NCBI GenBank assembly: GCA_021847575.1
Contig: JAJZQO010000004.1
Coordinates: 1-64,000 of the forward strand
Direction of reading: 5' to 3'
DNA from: Bacillota bacterium
Lineage (GTDB): Bacteria; Bacillota; Sulfobacillia; JAJZYS01; JAJYTV01
DNA length: 64,000 nt
Part shown: one piece after another, positions 48,056 through 58,138 of the stretch
Layout: the number at the start of each line of letters is the position of its first letter
Position numbering within the stretch: position 1 is the first letter of the stretch
Translations under genes and position numbers: made by a program
The notes under the pieces: generated by a model
What the model saw: only the letters and a program-made list of their open reading frames with translations
Databases searched by the model: none
Told to the model about the DNA's origin: nothing

Positions 48056-49231
48056 CTACGGCAGCGGCGAGCGGAGTTGGTAGCCGGCGGCGGCCAGTCC
48101 CTTGGCGAGGGTCGCGAGCTGCGCCATGTCATGGCTGTCGACAGGGACGGCGAGCAGGCTGCCGCCGCTGGCGGACCTGAGGGCCGCCGCGGGCGAGCTT
48201 TGGCTTGCGACCAGGACGGTCACGTGGCGCGCCACAAGTTCGCTCAGGGTCTTCGCCGGCAGGGAACCCTGCCAGAGCACCGCGTGCGTGCCAGTCCTGA
48301 TCACGTCGGCGAGCTGCGCCGTCGCGAGCACCGCCGAAGGTCCGGCCGCGAGGCTGTAGAGATCCGTCGGCAGCGCAAGCACCATGCCCGGCGGCAGCGC
48401 TTTGCCCAGGGCCAGGGCTGTCGCCTGGTCCTCCGCCAGGACGATGACGCCGAGCTGCGGCGTGCCCGCCCCGCCCCACTGCGCCAAGGTGCGGCCGGGG
48501 ATCAGCTTGTCGCCGCCGGCGGGCTTGCCCTGCGACTTGGGCGCCTGGGAGCCGGCGCTTGAGGAGACGGGCGGGGCGGCAGGTACCGTCTCGCCCTGCG
48601 CCGGCGCAGACCCTTGGGCGGCGGCCGGCACGCCGGCGTAGGCCAGATCGAGGGCTTGTCCCGCAAGAATCAGGGTCTTGCCGCCGTTCTCGGCGATCAG
48701 GTCGGCGGGGGCCACGCCGTAGGTGGCGGCGATGCCGTCGATCGACTGACCGGCCTGCACCGTGTAGCTGCGCTCGAAGAGCGCCGACCATGTGTTCGGG
48801 CCGACGATCCCGTCCACCGTCAGTCCGCGCGCGGACTGCAATCCCCGCACCGCGGCCTCGGTCGCCGGGCCGAAGCGGCCCACCGTCGGCACAGCGAATC
48901 CGTCGGCGGTGAGCAGGCCCTGCAGGTCCGTGACGGCTGCACCGGTGTCACCTGGGCGCAGCAGCGGCGCAGCGGCCGCCACCTTGCCGACGATGTAGCC
49001 GAGGAGCGCGGCATCGGCCCTGCCGTCCTGCGGCAGTCCGGCCGCTGCGGACAGGCGCCCGACGGCGGCGGCGGTGGCCGGGCCGTAGACTCCGTCGACT
49101 GGTCCCGGCTTCAGGTCGAGGCGGACAAGGTCGGCCTGCAGCGCCCGGACGTCCGGTCCCTGGGCACCGGGCGCGAGCGGCGCAAACGGCGCGGAGAGCA
49201 GCAGAAGCCAGAGCAGGGCGATCGGCGGCAT
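48056..49231 (-). CDS. Secreted peptidoglycan-binding (2x PG_binding_1) / LysM protein
   Basis: VRALQADLVRLDLKPGPVDGVYGPATAAAVGRL; VGRFGPATEAAVRGLQSARGLTVDGIVGPNTWSAL; LysM YTVQAGQSIDGIAATYGVAPADLIAENG. Confidence 0.88.
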   Translation of the reverse strand: MPPIALLWLLLLSAPFAPLAPGAQGPDVRALQADLVRLDLKPGPVDGVYGPATAAAVGRLSAAAGLPQDGRADAALLGYIVGKVAAAAPLLRPGDTGAAVTDLQGLLTADGFAVPTVGRFGPATEAAVRGLQSARGLTVDGIVGPNTWSALFERSYTVQAGQSIDGIAATYGVAPADLIAENGGKTLILAGQALDLAYAGVPAAAQGSAPAQGETVPAAPPVSSSAGSQAPKSQGKPAGGDKLIPGRTLAQWGGAGTPQLGVIVLAEDQATALALGKALPPGMVLALPTDLYSLAAGPSAVLATAQLADVIRTGTHAVLWQGSLPAKTLSELVARHVTVLVASQSSPAAALRSASGGSLLAVPVDSHDMAQLATLAKGLAAAGYQLRSPLP

Positions 49232-49273
49232 GGTTCATCACCTCGCCGCCAGGGTTGCCCGGATCGGCGGGGA

Positions 49274-49648
49274 TCAGACGGCGAGCCCGATCGTGCCGCC
49301 GACGGCACCGACGACGAGGCTCAGGATGGCGCGCAGTGCCAGGCCGGACGGGTGCACCGGCAGATCGTACGCCAATACGCCCAGCAGGTAGAGCGCCGCG
49401 AACAGGACGAGCCCCGCGCTTGCGCCGTGCCAGAGCCCTGCCCTGCCGGCGCGCCTCGCCGCGCTGAAGCCACTCGCCAGCACGGAGAGCCAGGCCACCG
49501 CCACGGTCGCCAGCGGTACGAAGCCGGAAGAGTCCTGCACCATGTAGAGAACAAGCGAGGCGATGAGCAGCAGCGCGGCCGCGGTGACCGCCCCGGCGCC
49601 CGCACCGCGCAGCACCGCTGGTCCGTCGAAGCCGGTTTCGGAAGTCAT
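49274..49648 (-). CDS. TIGR04086-like small membrane protein
   Basis: Four TM segments; G-rich TM protein typical of TIGR04086. Confidence 0.65.
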   Translation of the reverse strand: MTSETGFDGPAVLRGAGAGAVTAAALLLIASLVLYMVQDSSGFVPLATVAVAWLSVLASGFSAARRAGRAGLWHGASAGLVLFAALYLLGVLAYDLPVHPSGLALRAILSLVVGAVGGTIGLAV

Positions 49649-49691
49649 CGTCCACCACCCCCTGCCTGATGGCTATGCCGGGGTGGCCCGA

Positions 49692-52277
49692 TTATGGCAG
49701 GCAGCGGCCAAGCTGCCGGATGACTTCGTCCGTGTCCCCGATCACGCGCTGCGCGTCGGGCAGCGCGTCCAGCAGATAGCCGCTGTAGCGGGCCGCCGCG
49801 AGGCGCCGGTCCAGCACGAGCACCGCGCCCTGGTCCGACGTCGAGCGGATGAGCCGGCCGAAGCCCTGCTTCAGCCGGAGCGCGGCGTCGGGCAGGCTGA
49901 TCTCGTTGAACGACGAGCGCCCCTGGGCCTCGACCGCCTCCAGGCGCGCCTCCCAAACCGGTCGGTCAGGCGGCTGGAACGGCAGCTTGACGAGCACCAC
50001 CAAAGCCAGCGCGGATCCCACGACGTCGACGCCCTCCCAGAAGCTCTGCGCGCCGAACACCACGACGCGCTCATCCTGGCGCAGGGCATCCAGGAGGCGC
50101 GAGCGCGAACCGTCGATCCCCTGGGCGAGGAGTCTCAGGCCGCTCGCCTCGAGCGGCTCGCGCAGGGCGTTTGCGAAGGCGCGCAGCTGGCGGTGCGCGG
50201 TGAACAGCACGAGGGCGCGGCCGCCTGCCGTGGCGAGGGCCTGCAGCAGCACCGCCTGCGCCTTGGTGTCGAAGAGCGGATCCTTCGGCTCGGGCAGGTC
50301 GGTCGGTACGAGCAGGGTGCACTGGTCGCGGAAGAAGAACGGCGTCGGCAGGATCGTGCGGTGGACGCGCGGATCGTCCTCGAGACCGATCGGCTGCAGG
50401 AGGAAGCGGAAGTCGTCGCCCACCGCGAGCGTGGCCGACGTCAGCACCGCCGCCCGCAAACGGCCGAACAGCGTCTCCTGCAGCAGATCCCCGGGGTAGA
50501 GCGGCGCGGTGCGGAAGCTAGGCTCGTCGCGCTCCGGCACCTCGCACCAGACGACCTGCGCGGGGTCCGCCAGCAGCACTTCGTTGCAAAAAGCCATGTC
50601 GCGCCGGGCAGACTCCGCGATGGCGCGCAGCTCGGCCTGTTGGTGCTCGCCGGCAGCGAGCGCGATCCCCTCCGCGGCGTGGGCCAGATCCGCCAGGGCC
50701 AGGACAAGGGCCGAGAACGACTGGCGCAAGGGCTCTGCGCTTGCGCCGGCCAGGAACTCCGGCCGAAGGCGCACCTCCCGCCTGCCCGGGAACTGGGCGC
50801 GCACCGCGGCGGCGGCGGCGCCCAGGTGCTCCTGCACGCCGCGCTGGGCGTCGCGGCAGGACGCGCCGCCGAGCGCAGACGCGCGCTGGCCGCGCCGCCG
50901 CACGTCGCGCAAGGCCAGATGGCCGCCCAGGTGTTCGGTGGCCGCCGCGTCCAGACCGTGCGCCTCATCGACGATCAGGTGCTCGAACGGCGGCAGCACG
51001 CTCTGGCCGCTGGCGGCGTCGGAGAGCAGCAACGCGTGGTTGACGATGACAAGGTGCGCCAGTTCGGCGCGGCGCCGCGCCGCGAAGAAGTAGCAGTCGC
51101 GGTAGGCGGCGCAGCGCTCGCCGCTGCACATCTCGGCGCTCGCCTCGAGGCGGGACCAGAGATCGCTGTCGATCTGCAGCTCGGAGCGCTCGCCGCTCTC
51201 GGTGCGCTGCAGCCAGAACGCCACCTTCGCGAGTTCGAGCCGGTCGTCGCCAGGCAGTTGCGCGAGCGTTTGCGCCACCTCGCCCTGCCAGCGCCAGAGG
51301 CAGAGGTAGTTGGCGCGTCCCTTGAGGAGGTGCGCGCGGACGGGCCAGCCGGTGGCTGCGAGCAGCGCCGGCAGGTCCTTTTGCACAAGCTGGTCCTGCA
51401 GGTTCCTGGTTCCGGTCGAGATGACGACCTTCGTGTCGCCCTGCAGGGCGAAGGCCATCGCAGGCAGCAGGTAGGCAAGACTCTTGCCGGTGCCTGTCGG
51501 TGCCTCGGCGACCAGGACACCACCCTGGTGCAGCGTCTCGTCCACGAGCTGCAAAAGCTCGCGCTGGCTCTCGCGCCGCTCGAGGCCGAGGGCCAGCACG
51601 AGCGGGCTCCCGTCTTCGAGGGCAGTGGCCGCGTCGACGGCGATGCCCAGGGCCGGCGGCAAGGGGAATTCCCAGCGCGGCGGATGCGGCTGCCAGAGCT
51701 CGCCGGTCGGGCTCAGGCGCGCTGCGGCCTGCAGCGTCGCGGCGAGCGGGTGATCTTCGAGCCCGTCCAGAAGCTGGGCGACGAAGGTGAGCAGCGCTGG
51801 ATCCTCCGCGCGCAGCTCGTCGCGCAGGATGCCGACCAGCTGCGCCGTGACGCGGGCGTCCTCGCCGGCCCTGTGGTGTCGGAACTCGAGGCCGTAGCGT
51901 GTCGCGGCGGCGGCGAGCCCGTGCCCTTGCAGGTCGGGATGGCAGACGCGGAAGAGTTCGAGGCTGTCCAGGACGGGATGGCGCCGGTCCCAGCCGTTCG
52001 CGGCGAGAAAGCCGACGTCGAAGGCTGCGTTGTGGGCGACGAGCAGGTCCTGGCCGACGAAAGACCGCAGCCCTGCCAAAGCCTGCTCGACCCCTGGAGC
52101 CCCCCGGACCATCCGGTCGCTGATGCCCGTCAGCTGGCGGATGAAGGGCGGGATGGGCCGCCCGGGATCGACGAAGGTGGACCATTCCGCCGTGGCCCGG
52201 CCGCCCGCGAAGCGCACCGCCCCGATTTCCAGGATGGCGTCCTGCGCAGCGCTCGAGCCGGTCGTCTCCAGGTCCAC
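49692..52277 (-). CDS. dinG: DinG-like helicase with N-terminal DnaQ-like exonuclease domain
   Basis: VDLETTGSSAAQDAILEIGAVRF (DEDDh); EAPTGTGKSLAYLLPAM; LIVDEAHGLDAAA; FWEGVDVVGSALALVVLVKLPFQPP. Start codon uncertain (GTG). Confidence 0.92.
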   Translation of the reverse strand: MDLETTGSSAAQDAILEIGAVRFAGGRATAEWSTFVDPGRPIPPFIRQLTGISDRMVRGAPGVEQALAGLRSFVGQDLLVAHNAAFDVGFLAANGWDRRHPVLDSLELFRVCHPDLQGHGLAAAATRYGLEFRHHRAGEDARVTAQLVGILRDELRAEDPALLTFVAQLLDGLEDHPLAATLQAAARLSPTGELWQPHPPRWEFPLPPALGIAVDAATALEDGSPLVLALGLERRESQRELLQLVDETLHQGGVLVAEAPTGTGKSLAYLLPAMAFALQGDTKVVISTGTRNLQDQLVQKDLPALLAATGWPVRAHLLKGRANYLCLWRWQGEVAQTLAQLPGDDRLELAKVAFWLQRTESGERSELQIDSDLWSRLEASAEMCSGERCAAYRDCYFFAARRRAELAHLVIVNHALLLSDAASGQSVLPPFEHLIVDEAHGLDAAATEHLGGHLALRDVRRRGQRASALGGASCRDAQRGVQEHLGAAAAAVRAQFPGRREVRLRPEFLAGASAEPLRQSFSALVLALADLAHAAEGIALAAGEHQQAELRAIAESARRDMAFCNEVLLADPAQVVWCEVPERDEPSFRTAPLYPGDLLQETLFGRLRAAVLTSATLAVGDDFRFLLQPIGLEDDPRVHRTILPTPFFFRDQCTLLVPTDLPEPKDPLFDTKAQAVLLQALATAGGRALVLFTAHRQLRAFANALREPLEASGLRLLAQGIDGSRSRLLDALRQDERVVVFGAQSFWEGVDVVGSALALVVLVKLPFQPPDRPVWEARLEAVEAQGRSSFNEISLPDAALRLKQGFGRLIRSTSDQGAVLVLDRRLAAARYSGYLLDALPDAQRVIGDTDEVIRQLGRCLP

Positions 52278-52293
52278 GGCAACGAACGGGCGG

Positions 52294-52899
52294 TCAAGCC
52301 AGGTGATCGCATCGGTTGACGTAATGGGTCACCACTCCCCCATCCGGGCGGACGTCGAGCAGGGAGACGCTCGCGTTCTCGATCACGAAGCGCACCCTGG
52401 GCCAGCTGTCGAGGCCCATCAGGGCCATCAGTCCCGCGACGATCGTGCCGCCGTGGCAGACCACGGCGACGTGACCTTCTTCCCCGGCCGTGATCTCGCG
52501 CAGTGCCGCCTCGGCGCGGGCGTAAAGCTCGCGGTAGCTCTCGCCGCCCGGCGGGCGGGCGTTTGCCGGGTCCCGGCGCAAGAGATCGTCGGCTTGCGCG
52601 TAGGCGAGCGCCGCCTCCTCGCGCCGCATGCCCTGGTACTGGCCCCAGTTGCGCTCCATCAGGCGGTCGTCGAGGCGCAGCGGCAGACCGTGCGGGGCGG
52701 CGATCAGGCTGGCCGTCTCCTGCGCGCGCGCAAGCGGGCTCGCGTAGACGGACCCGAGCGGCACGCCCTTGAGGGCCTCGCCGAGCGCCCTGGCCTGCCT
52801 TCGCCCCTCCTCGTCCAGCGGCACGTCCTCGTGGCCCTGGATGCGCCAGGCGCTGTTCCACGCGGTGCGTCCGTGGCGGATCAGGTAGAGTGAGGGCAA
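52294..52899 (-). CDS. Histidine phosphatase family protein
   Basis: LYLIRHGRTAWNSAWRIQGHEDVPLDEEGRRQA; RHG and VVCHGG motifs. Confidence 0.92.
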   Translation of the reverse strand: MPSLYLIRHGRTAWNSAWRIQGHEDVPLDEEGRRQARALGEALKGVPLGSVYASPLARAQETASLIAAPHGLPLRLDDRLMERNWGQYQGMRREEAALAYAQADDLLRRDPANARPPGGESYRELYARAEAALREITAGEEGHVAVVCHGGTIVAGLMALMGLDSWPRVRFVIENASVSLLDVRPDGGVVTHYVNRCDHLA

Positions 52900-52911
52900 G
52901 GTGTTTCCTCC

Positions 52912-53670
52912 ATGATCAGCATCGGATGCGACAAAGGAGTGGTTCGGGTGCGGCTCAAGGCAGTGGCAACGGCCCAGGCCCTGTTCCCTTCGTTGGCCAG
53001 GGGATTGCCGGTCGTGGCGATCGACACCCTGCGGGCTGCCACGACTGCGGCGGCGGCCCTGGCGGCCGGTGCGGCGGCGGTGCGGCCGGTGACCGGCGTC
53101 GACGAGGCGTTCAGGCTGAAAGAGCGGCTGCCGGGGGCTGTCCTGGGCGGCGAGCGCGGCATGCGCCCCGTGCCCGGGTTCGACGCAGGCAACTCGCCTG
53201 CCGACTATCCGCGCAGTCTGGTGCGGGGTCGCGAGGTCGTCCTCACGACGACCAACGGCACGCTCGCCCTGGCGCGCGCCCGCTCAGCGACCGCGGTCGC
53301 TTTCGCGGCGCTCACGACCGCCCGTCTCGCCGCCGAGTGGCTCGCCGCCCAAGGGGCGGACGAGGCGCTCATCGCGATGAGCGGCACCGACGGCGGCTTC
53401 TCCCACGAGGACGCCCTGACCGCCGGAGCGATCGCCAGCCTCGTGCCCGGCGCGGAGCTGGACGATCTGCTGCTGACGGCCTGCGCGGCCTTCGCGGGGC
53501 GCAGGCGGCGCCTGCTCGAGGCCTTGCGCGCGACGCCGCACGGCCGGCGCCTGATCGCCGCGGGCTATGAGGGCGATATCGAGCTGGCAGCCCGCCTCGG
53601 TCACGCGCGACTCCTGCCGGTGCGCGACCGGCGCGACAAAGGAAGGCTCGTCGGCTGGCGGCGTCGCTGA
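52912..53670 (+). CDS. comB: 2-phosphosulfolactate phosphatase-like (ComB family)
   Basis: VVAIDTLRAATTAAAALAAGA; LGGERGMRPVPGFDAGNSPADY; VVLTTTNGTLAL. Confidence 0.88.
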   Translation: MISIGCDKGVVRVRLKAVATAQALFPSLARGLPVVAIDTLRAATTAAAALAAGAAAVRPVTGVDEAFRLKERLPGAVLGGERGMRPVPGFDAGNSPADYPRSLVRGREVVLTTTNGTLALARARSATAVAFAALTTARLAAEWLAAQGADEALIAMSGTDGGFSHEDALTAGAIASLVPGAELDDLLLTACAAFAGRRRRLLEALRATPHGRRLIAAGYEGDIELAARLGHARLLPVRDRRDKGRLVGWRRR

Positions 53671-53743
53671 GCCTTTCCCGTCATGGTCCGGCGATTCCTG
53701 CTGGCCGGGCGCACTGGCGATCGACCCGTCAGGCCCCCCCCGT

Positions 53744-54727
53744 TCAGGCCGAGCGCAGCCGCAGCCTGCCGCCGTTTGTCGGCTCGAGCGCCAGCTGCAA
53801 ACCCCTGCAGACCGTCTGCTCGGGCTCCATGTCGCGGTGCAGGGGCAGGTCGAGGCGCTCCTGCAGGACGTCCGCGAGCGCGTCAAGGCGCGAACCGCCG
53901 CCGGTCAGGACGACGCCGTGCTCGGCGAGATCCGCCACCAGCTCCGGCGAGACGTCGCGCAGGAGTTCCCGCACGGCGTGCGCGATCTGGTCCGCGAGCT
54001 GGTGCACCGCTGGCAGGACTTCCGCGCGGTCGAGCGTCACCGCGTGCGGCAGGCCCGTGACGAGGTCGCGCCCGTTCGCCCTCGCCTCGGCGAGCCCTTC
54101 GCCGAGCAGGCTGTGCTTGACCGCCTGCGCTGTCGCGGCGCCGACCATCAGGTTGTAGCGGTCGCGCATGAGGCGCGAGATGGCGTCGTCGATCTGGTCG
54201 CCGGCGGCGTCCACCTTGGCGCTCGCCACCGAGTGGCCGAGCGAGAGCAGGTCGACGCGGGTGCAGCTGGCGCCGATGTCGACGAGCAGTGTGCCGGTCG
54301 GCTGGAAGAGCGGCAGGTCGAGGCCGAGGGCCTTGCACGCCGACAAGGCGCAGAAGTGTACGCGGGCGGCGCCGGCATGCTGGGCGAGCACTGTGAGACC
54401 GCGCCGGTCGATGGCACTCGCTCCGGCGCCAAGGGCGATCCAAATCTCTGGGCGGCGCAGGCCATGCCTGCCGGTGCGGGCCAAAAGGCTCCTCAGGAGG
54501 GCATCGGCGAGCTTCTGCGAGCGCACGCCGCCACGCGCGAAGGGGCGCTCCGCCTCGAGTCCGTCGGGCGTGCGGCCAAGCATGCGCAGGGCCTGCTCGC
54601 CGACGGCGACGACATCGCCCTGGACCCGGTGCGCCACGACGGCCGGCTCGCTCAGAGGCGGACGGCGGTTGCCTTCCACGCCCATGCGCACGTTCTCGCT
54701 GCCGAAATCGAAAATCAGGCGTCGCAC
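53744..54727 (-). CDS. Divergent MreB/actin-like ATPase-fold protein
   Basis: RRLIFDFGSENVRMGVEG ... AVGEQALRMLGRTPDGLEAERPFARGGV ... TGTLLVDIGASCTRVDLLSLG ... VVLTGGGSRLDALADVLQERLDLPLH. Confidence 0.78.
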   Translation of the reverse strand: MRRLIFDFGSENVRMGVEGNRRPPLSEPAVVAHRVQGDVVAVGEQALRMLGRTPDGLEAERPFARGGVRSQKLADALLRSLLARTGRHGLRRPEIWIALGAGASAIDRRGLTVLAQHAGAARVHFCALSACKALGLDLPLFQPTGTLLVDIGASCTRVDLLSLGHSVASAKVDAAGDQIDDAISRLMRDRYNLMVGAATAQAVKHSLLGEGLAEARANGRDLVTGLPHAVTLDRAEVLPAVHQLADQIAHAVRELLRDVSPELVADLAEHGVVLTGGGSRLDALADVLQERLDLPLHRDMEPEQTVCRGLQLALEPTNGGRLRLRSA

Positions 54728-54801
54728 GAAGGAGCCCTCCCCGCTTGTCCTACACTCCCATTGAAGCGAACAGGCGGTTGGCTCGCACCGATCAAATAAT
54801 G

Positions 54802-54829
54802 GCGGCGGACCCACCGAGGGGTCCGCCGC
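54802..54829 (-). terminator. Hairpin between mtaD and mreB-like genes
   Basis: GCGGCGGACCC-ACCGAG-GGGTCCGCCGC. Confidence 0.5.
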
Positions 54830-54854
54830 GCAGCGTCCAAGGGAGCGCCTGGAA

Positions 54855-56144
54855 CTAGAGGAGCTGCTGGCCTGCGATGCGCTCGGCGGCTTGCCGGGCC
54901 GACGCGAGCACATCCTGGGCGTCGACGACGAGGTGGTGGCCCTCGCGGTAGATCAGGCGCCCGGAAGCGTAAACGCGCTCCACGTCCCGCGACGTCGCGG
55001 TGTAGACGAGCGCCGAATAGGGGTCGAAGACAGGCTGCAGGCGGTAGCCGCGCAGGTCGACGACGACCAGGTCGGCGAGATAGCCCCGCTCGAGGGCCCC
55101 GAGTCTGGGCCAGCCCAGCGCAATGGCGCCTTCGCGCGTCGCCATGCGCAGGACGTCGCGCGCCGTGAGGGCCGCGGCGTCCTGCGCGACGCCCTTGGCG
55201 ATCCAGGCCGCCGCCTTCATGCTCAGGAACGGGTCCAGGAGGTTGGCGCTGGCGGCCCCGTCCGAGCCGATGCCGACCGGAACGCCCGCGTCGCGCAGCC
55301 TGCGCGTCGGCGCGAAGCCGCAGCCCAGCTTGAGGTTCGAGACCGGGCAGTGCGCCACGCCGAGGCTCAGGCTGGCCAGGATGCCGATGTCGCCGTCGCC
55401 GGGAAAGACCATGTGCGCCGCGATGACGTGCTGGCGCGAGAGGCCGCTCTGCGTCAGCACCCGCGCGGGCGACGTGCCCTGGCGCGCGAGTTCCTCGGTT
55501 TCGCCCCGCGTCTCCGCGAGGTGGATGTGGACCGGCGCCGAGAGCGCTGCCGCGTAGTCCGCCACTTCGCGCAGGTAGTCGGGCGGGCAGGTGTAGGGCG
55601 CGTGGGGCCCGAGCGCGACCTGAATGCGGCCGCCGAGTGCGCCCTGCCAGCGCTCGTGCAGCGCGACGCCCCGCCGCAGGCTCTCGCGCTCGGCATCCTG
55701 CGCGCCGATCAGGCCTTGCGTGATCATGCCGCGGATGCCGGACTCGCCGATCGCCTCGGCGACGCGGTCCATCGAGCCATACATGTCGTTGACGCAGGTC
55801 ACGCCGGCGGCGACCGCCTCAAGCAGCGCGAGGCGCGTCCCCTGCAGGATGTCCTCGGGCGTCATGCGGGCCTCGATCGGCCAGACGTGCTCCTCAAGCC
55901 ACGGCATCAGCGGCACGTCGTCCGCGACGCCGCGCAGGATCTGCATCGCTAGATGCGTGTGGGCGTTGACAAAGCCGGGGATGATGACGCGGCCCGGAAC
56001 GTGCTCGATCTCATCCTCGGGCGCGGCCGAGGGCGCGCCCTGCGCCGGGCCGGCATAGGCGATGCGCTCGCCGTCGAGGACGAGCACCGCGTGGTCGATG
56101 CGCTCATCTGGGGTGAGCAGTGTCGCCCCTTCGAGGCGGATCAT
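54855..56144 (-). CDS. mtaD: 5-methylthioadenosine/S-adenosylhomocysteine deaminase (amidohydrolase)
   Basis: VIIPGFVNAHTHLAMQILRGVADDVPLMPWLEEHVWPIEA; HLAETRGE; VPVGIGSDGAASANLLD. Confidence 0.88.
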   Translation of the reverse strand: MIRLEGATLLTPDERIDHAVLVLDGERIAYAGPAQGAPSAAPEDEIEHVPGRVIIPGFVNAHTHLAMQILRGVADDVPLMPWLEEHVWPIEARMTPEDILQGTRLALLEAVAAGVTCVNDMYGSMDRVAEAIGESGIRGMITQGLIGAQDAERESLRRGVALHERWQGALGGRIQVALGPHAPYTCPPDYLREVADYAAALSAPVHIHLAETRGETEELARQGTSPARVLTQSGLSRQHVIAAHMVFPGDGDIGILASLSLGVAHCPVSNLKLGCGFAPTRRLRDAGVPVGIGSDGAASANLLDPFLSMKAAAWIAKGVAQDAAALTARDVLRMATREGAIALGWPRLGALERGYLADLVVVDLRGYRLQPVFDPYSALVYTATSRDVERVYASGRLIYREGHHLVVDAQDVLASARQAAERIAGQQLL

Positions 56145-57367
56145 TGGGTGCCCTCGCGCCAGGTGCCGCGGTAGCGCTGCTGTTCGTCGGTCTCCCGCTC
56201 GAGGCCGATGCCCCGCGCGGCGAGGGAAAGCGATGCGACCCGCGCGTCGAGCTCGTCCGGATACGGGTGGACGCCGGGCGTGAGGCGGTTCGCGGCCAGG
56301 TGCAGCAGGGCGAGGGCTTGAACCGCGAACGAGAGGTCCATGATCTCCACCGGGTGCCCGTCGCCTGCAGCCAGGTTGACCAGCCTGCCTTCGGCCAGCA
56401 GGTAGAGGCGGCGGCCGTCGGCCAGCCGGAAGCGCTCGACGCCTTCCCGGGCCGTCTCGACCCCTGTCGCGAGGGCCCTCAAGGCCTGTTTGTCGATCTC
56501 GACGTCGAAGTGGCCCGCGTTCGCGAGCAGAACGCCGTCGCGCATCCGCTCGAGATGCTCGCGCCGCACCACCCTGATGGCGCCGGTCACTGTGACGACG
56601 ATGTCGGCCCGCGGCGCGAGCTCGTCCATCGTGCCGACGTCGTAGCCGTCGAGCCAGGCCTCGTTCATCTTGACCGGATCGATGTCGACAACGCCGACGC
56701 GCGCACCGAGTCCCCTCAGGCGCTGGGCGACCCCCTTGCCGCACTGGCCGAAGCCCACGACGAGCGCGTTGCGTCCCGCGATCGTCAGGTTCGTGGCGTG
56801 CATGATCGCTTCCACCACCGACTGCCCGGTGCCGAAGCGGTTGTCGAAGAGGTGCTTCATCTTGGCGTCGTTGACCGCGATCATCGGCACCTTGAGCTCG
56901 CCGGCCAGGTGCATCGCGCGCAGGCGGACGAGACCCGTCGTCGTCTCTTCGGCCCCGCCGCGCAGATCCGCGAGCAGCTGCGGGCGCTCAAGGTGGAGAC
57001 GGGTGACGAGGTCGCCGCCGTCGTCGACGAGCAGCGTCGGCCGATGCGAAAGCACCTTGTCGAGGTATCCGAAATACTCTTCGGGCGTGGCGCCGTGCCG
57101 AGCGTAGACGTGCACGCCGCGACCCGCCAGGGCCTCGGCGACGGCGTCCTGCGTCGAGAGCGGATTCGATCCCGCGATCGCCACCTCGGCGCCCAGATCC
57201 CTGAGCGCGAGCGCGAGGCGGGCCGTCTTGGCCTCCAGGTGCAGCGCGATGCCCACCCGCTCCCCCTTGAGGGGCTTGTGTGCCTGCCCTTCGCGGATCA
57301 GCTGGTCCAGGATCGGCATGTGCTCCTCGGCCCAGTCGATGCGCCTGTCTCCGTCCTGCCTGCTCAC
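56141..57367 (-). CDS. ahcY: Adenosylhomocysteinase
   Basis: FDNRFGTGQSVVEAIMHATNLTIAGRNALVVGFGQCGKGVAQRLRGLGARV; NAGHFDVEID. Confidence 0.95.
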   Translation of the reverse strand: MSRQDGDRRIDWAEEHMPILDQLIREGQAHKPLKGERVGIALHLEAKTARLALALRDLGAEVAIAGSNPLSTQDAVAEALAGRGVHVYARHGATPEEYFGYLDKVLSHRPTLLVDDGGDLVTRLHLERPQLLADLRGGAEETTTGLVRLRAMHLAGELKVPMIAVNDAKMKHLFDNRFGTGQSVVEAIMHATNLTIAGRNALVVGFGQCGKGVAQRLRGLGARVGVVDIDPVKMNEAWLDGYDVGTMDELAPRADIVVTVTGAIRVVRREHLERMRDGVLLANAGHFDVEIDKQALRALATGVETAREGVERFRLADGRRLYLLAEGRLVNLAAGDGHPVEIMDLSFAVQALALLHLAANRLTPGVHPYPDELDARVASLSLAARGIGLERETDEQQRYRGTWREGTQ

Positions 57368-58137
57368 GACATCGCCTCCGGCTGCGGATGGATACCGCAG
57401 CGATAGTCCCTGCCGAGGTCCCGAGCGGTGCCAAGGAGGAGGTTCGAGAGCGTCCTCCCCTGCTCCGCCATCAACTCGAGCACTTCCTCATGCGACGGGC
57501 GCGCGCCCTGCACCCCGGCGGCCAGGTTGGTCACGAGGGCGACCGCGGCGTAGCAGATGCCCATCTCAGCCGCGAGCACGGCCTCCGGCACCTGCGTCAT
57601 GCCCACCACGTCGCCGCCGAGCTGCGCGTAGGCGCGGATCTCGGCCGGGGTCTCGAAGCGCGGTCCCTCGGTGCAGACGTAGACGACGTCCTCGCGCCGC
57701 AGCGCGATGCCCTGCCGGTCGGCGCTGCGGCGCAGGGCCGCGCGCAACGTGGGGCAGTAGGCGTCGCTGACGTTCTGGTGCACCACGCCGGGACCGTCGT
57801 GGAACGTCGTCGGCCGCGACTTGGTGAAGTCGATGAAGTCGCCGAGCAGGGCCAGGCTGCCCGGCGGGATGTCTTCGCGGACCGAGCCGACGGCGGACGT
57901 CGCGAGGATGGCCGTGACACCGATCTCCTTGAGGCCCCAGAGCAGGGCGCGCGCCGGCAGGCGGTGCGGCGGGACGGCGTGTCCCTTGCCGTGGCGCGGC
58001 GCGAAGACCAGCTCGAGACCGTCCGGCAGCCGCACCTGCGTCACCGCTGCGTCGCCGTAGGGCGTCGCGACCACGCGTTCGTGCTCCTCGGCACCAGGCA
58101 GGGCATAGACGCCAGTGCCGCCGATGATCGCGATCAT
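57364..58137 (-). CDS. mtnP: S-methyl-5'-thioadenosine phosphorylase / related purine nucleoside phosphorylase
   Basis: IAIIGGTGVYALPG; FAPRHGKGHAVPPHRLPARALLWGLKEIGVTAILATSAVGSVREDIPPG; TEGPRFETPAEIRAYAQLGGDVVGMTQVPEAVLAAEMGICYA. Confidence 0.9.
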   Translation of the reverse strand: MIAIIGGTGVYALPGAEEHERVVATPYGDAAVTQVRLPDGLELVFAPRHGKGHAVPPHRLPARALLWGLKEIGVTAILATSAVGSVREDIPPGSLALLGDFIDFTKSRPTTFHDGPGVVHQNVSDAYCPTLRAALRRSADRQGIALRREDVVYVCTEGPRFETPAEIRAYAQLGGDVVGMTQVPEAVLAAEMGICYAAVALVTNLAAGVQGARPSHEEVLELMAEQGRTLSNLLLGTARDLGRDYRCGIHPQPEAMS

Positions 58138-58138
58138 C

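Noticed and set aside
49563-52319. 918-aa plus-strand ORF opposite dinG
   Set aside because: Antisense shadow ORF; the minus strand encodes clear DinG motifs.
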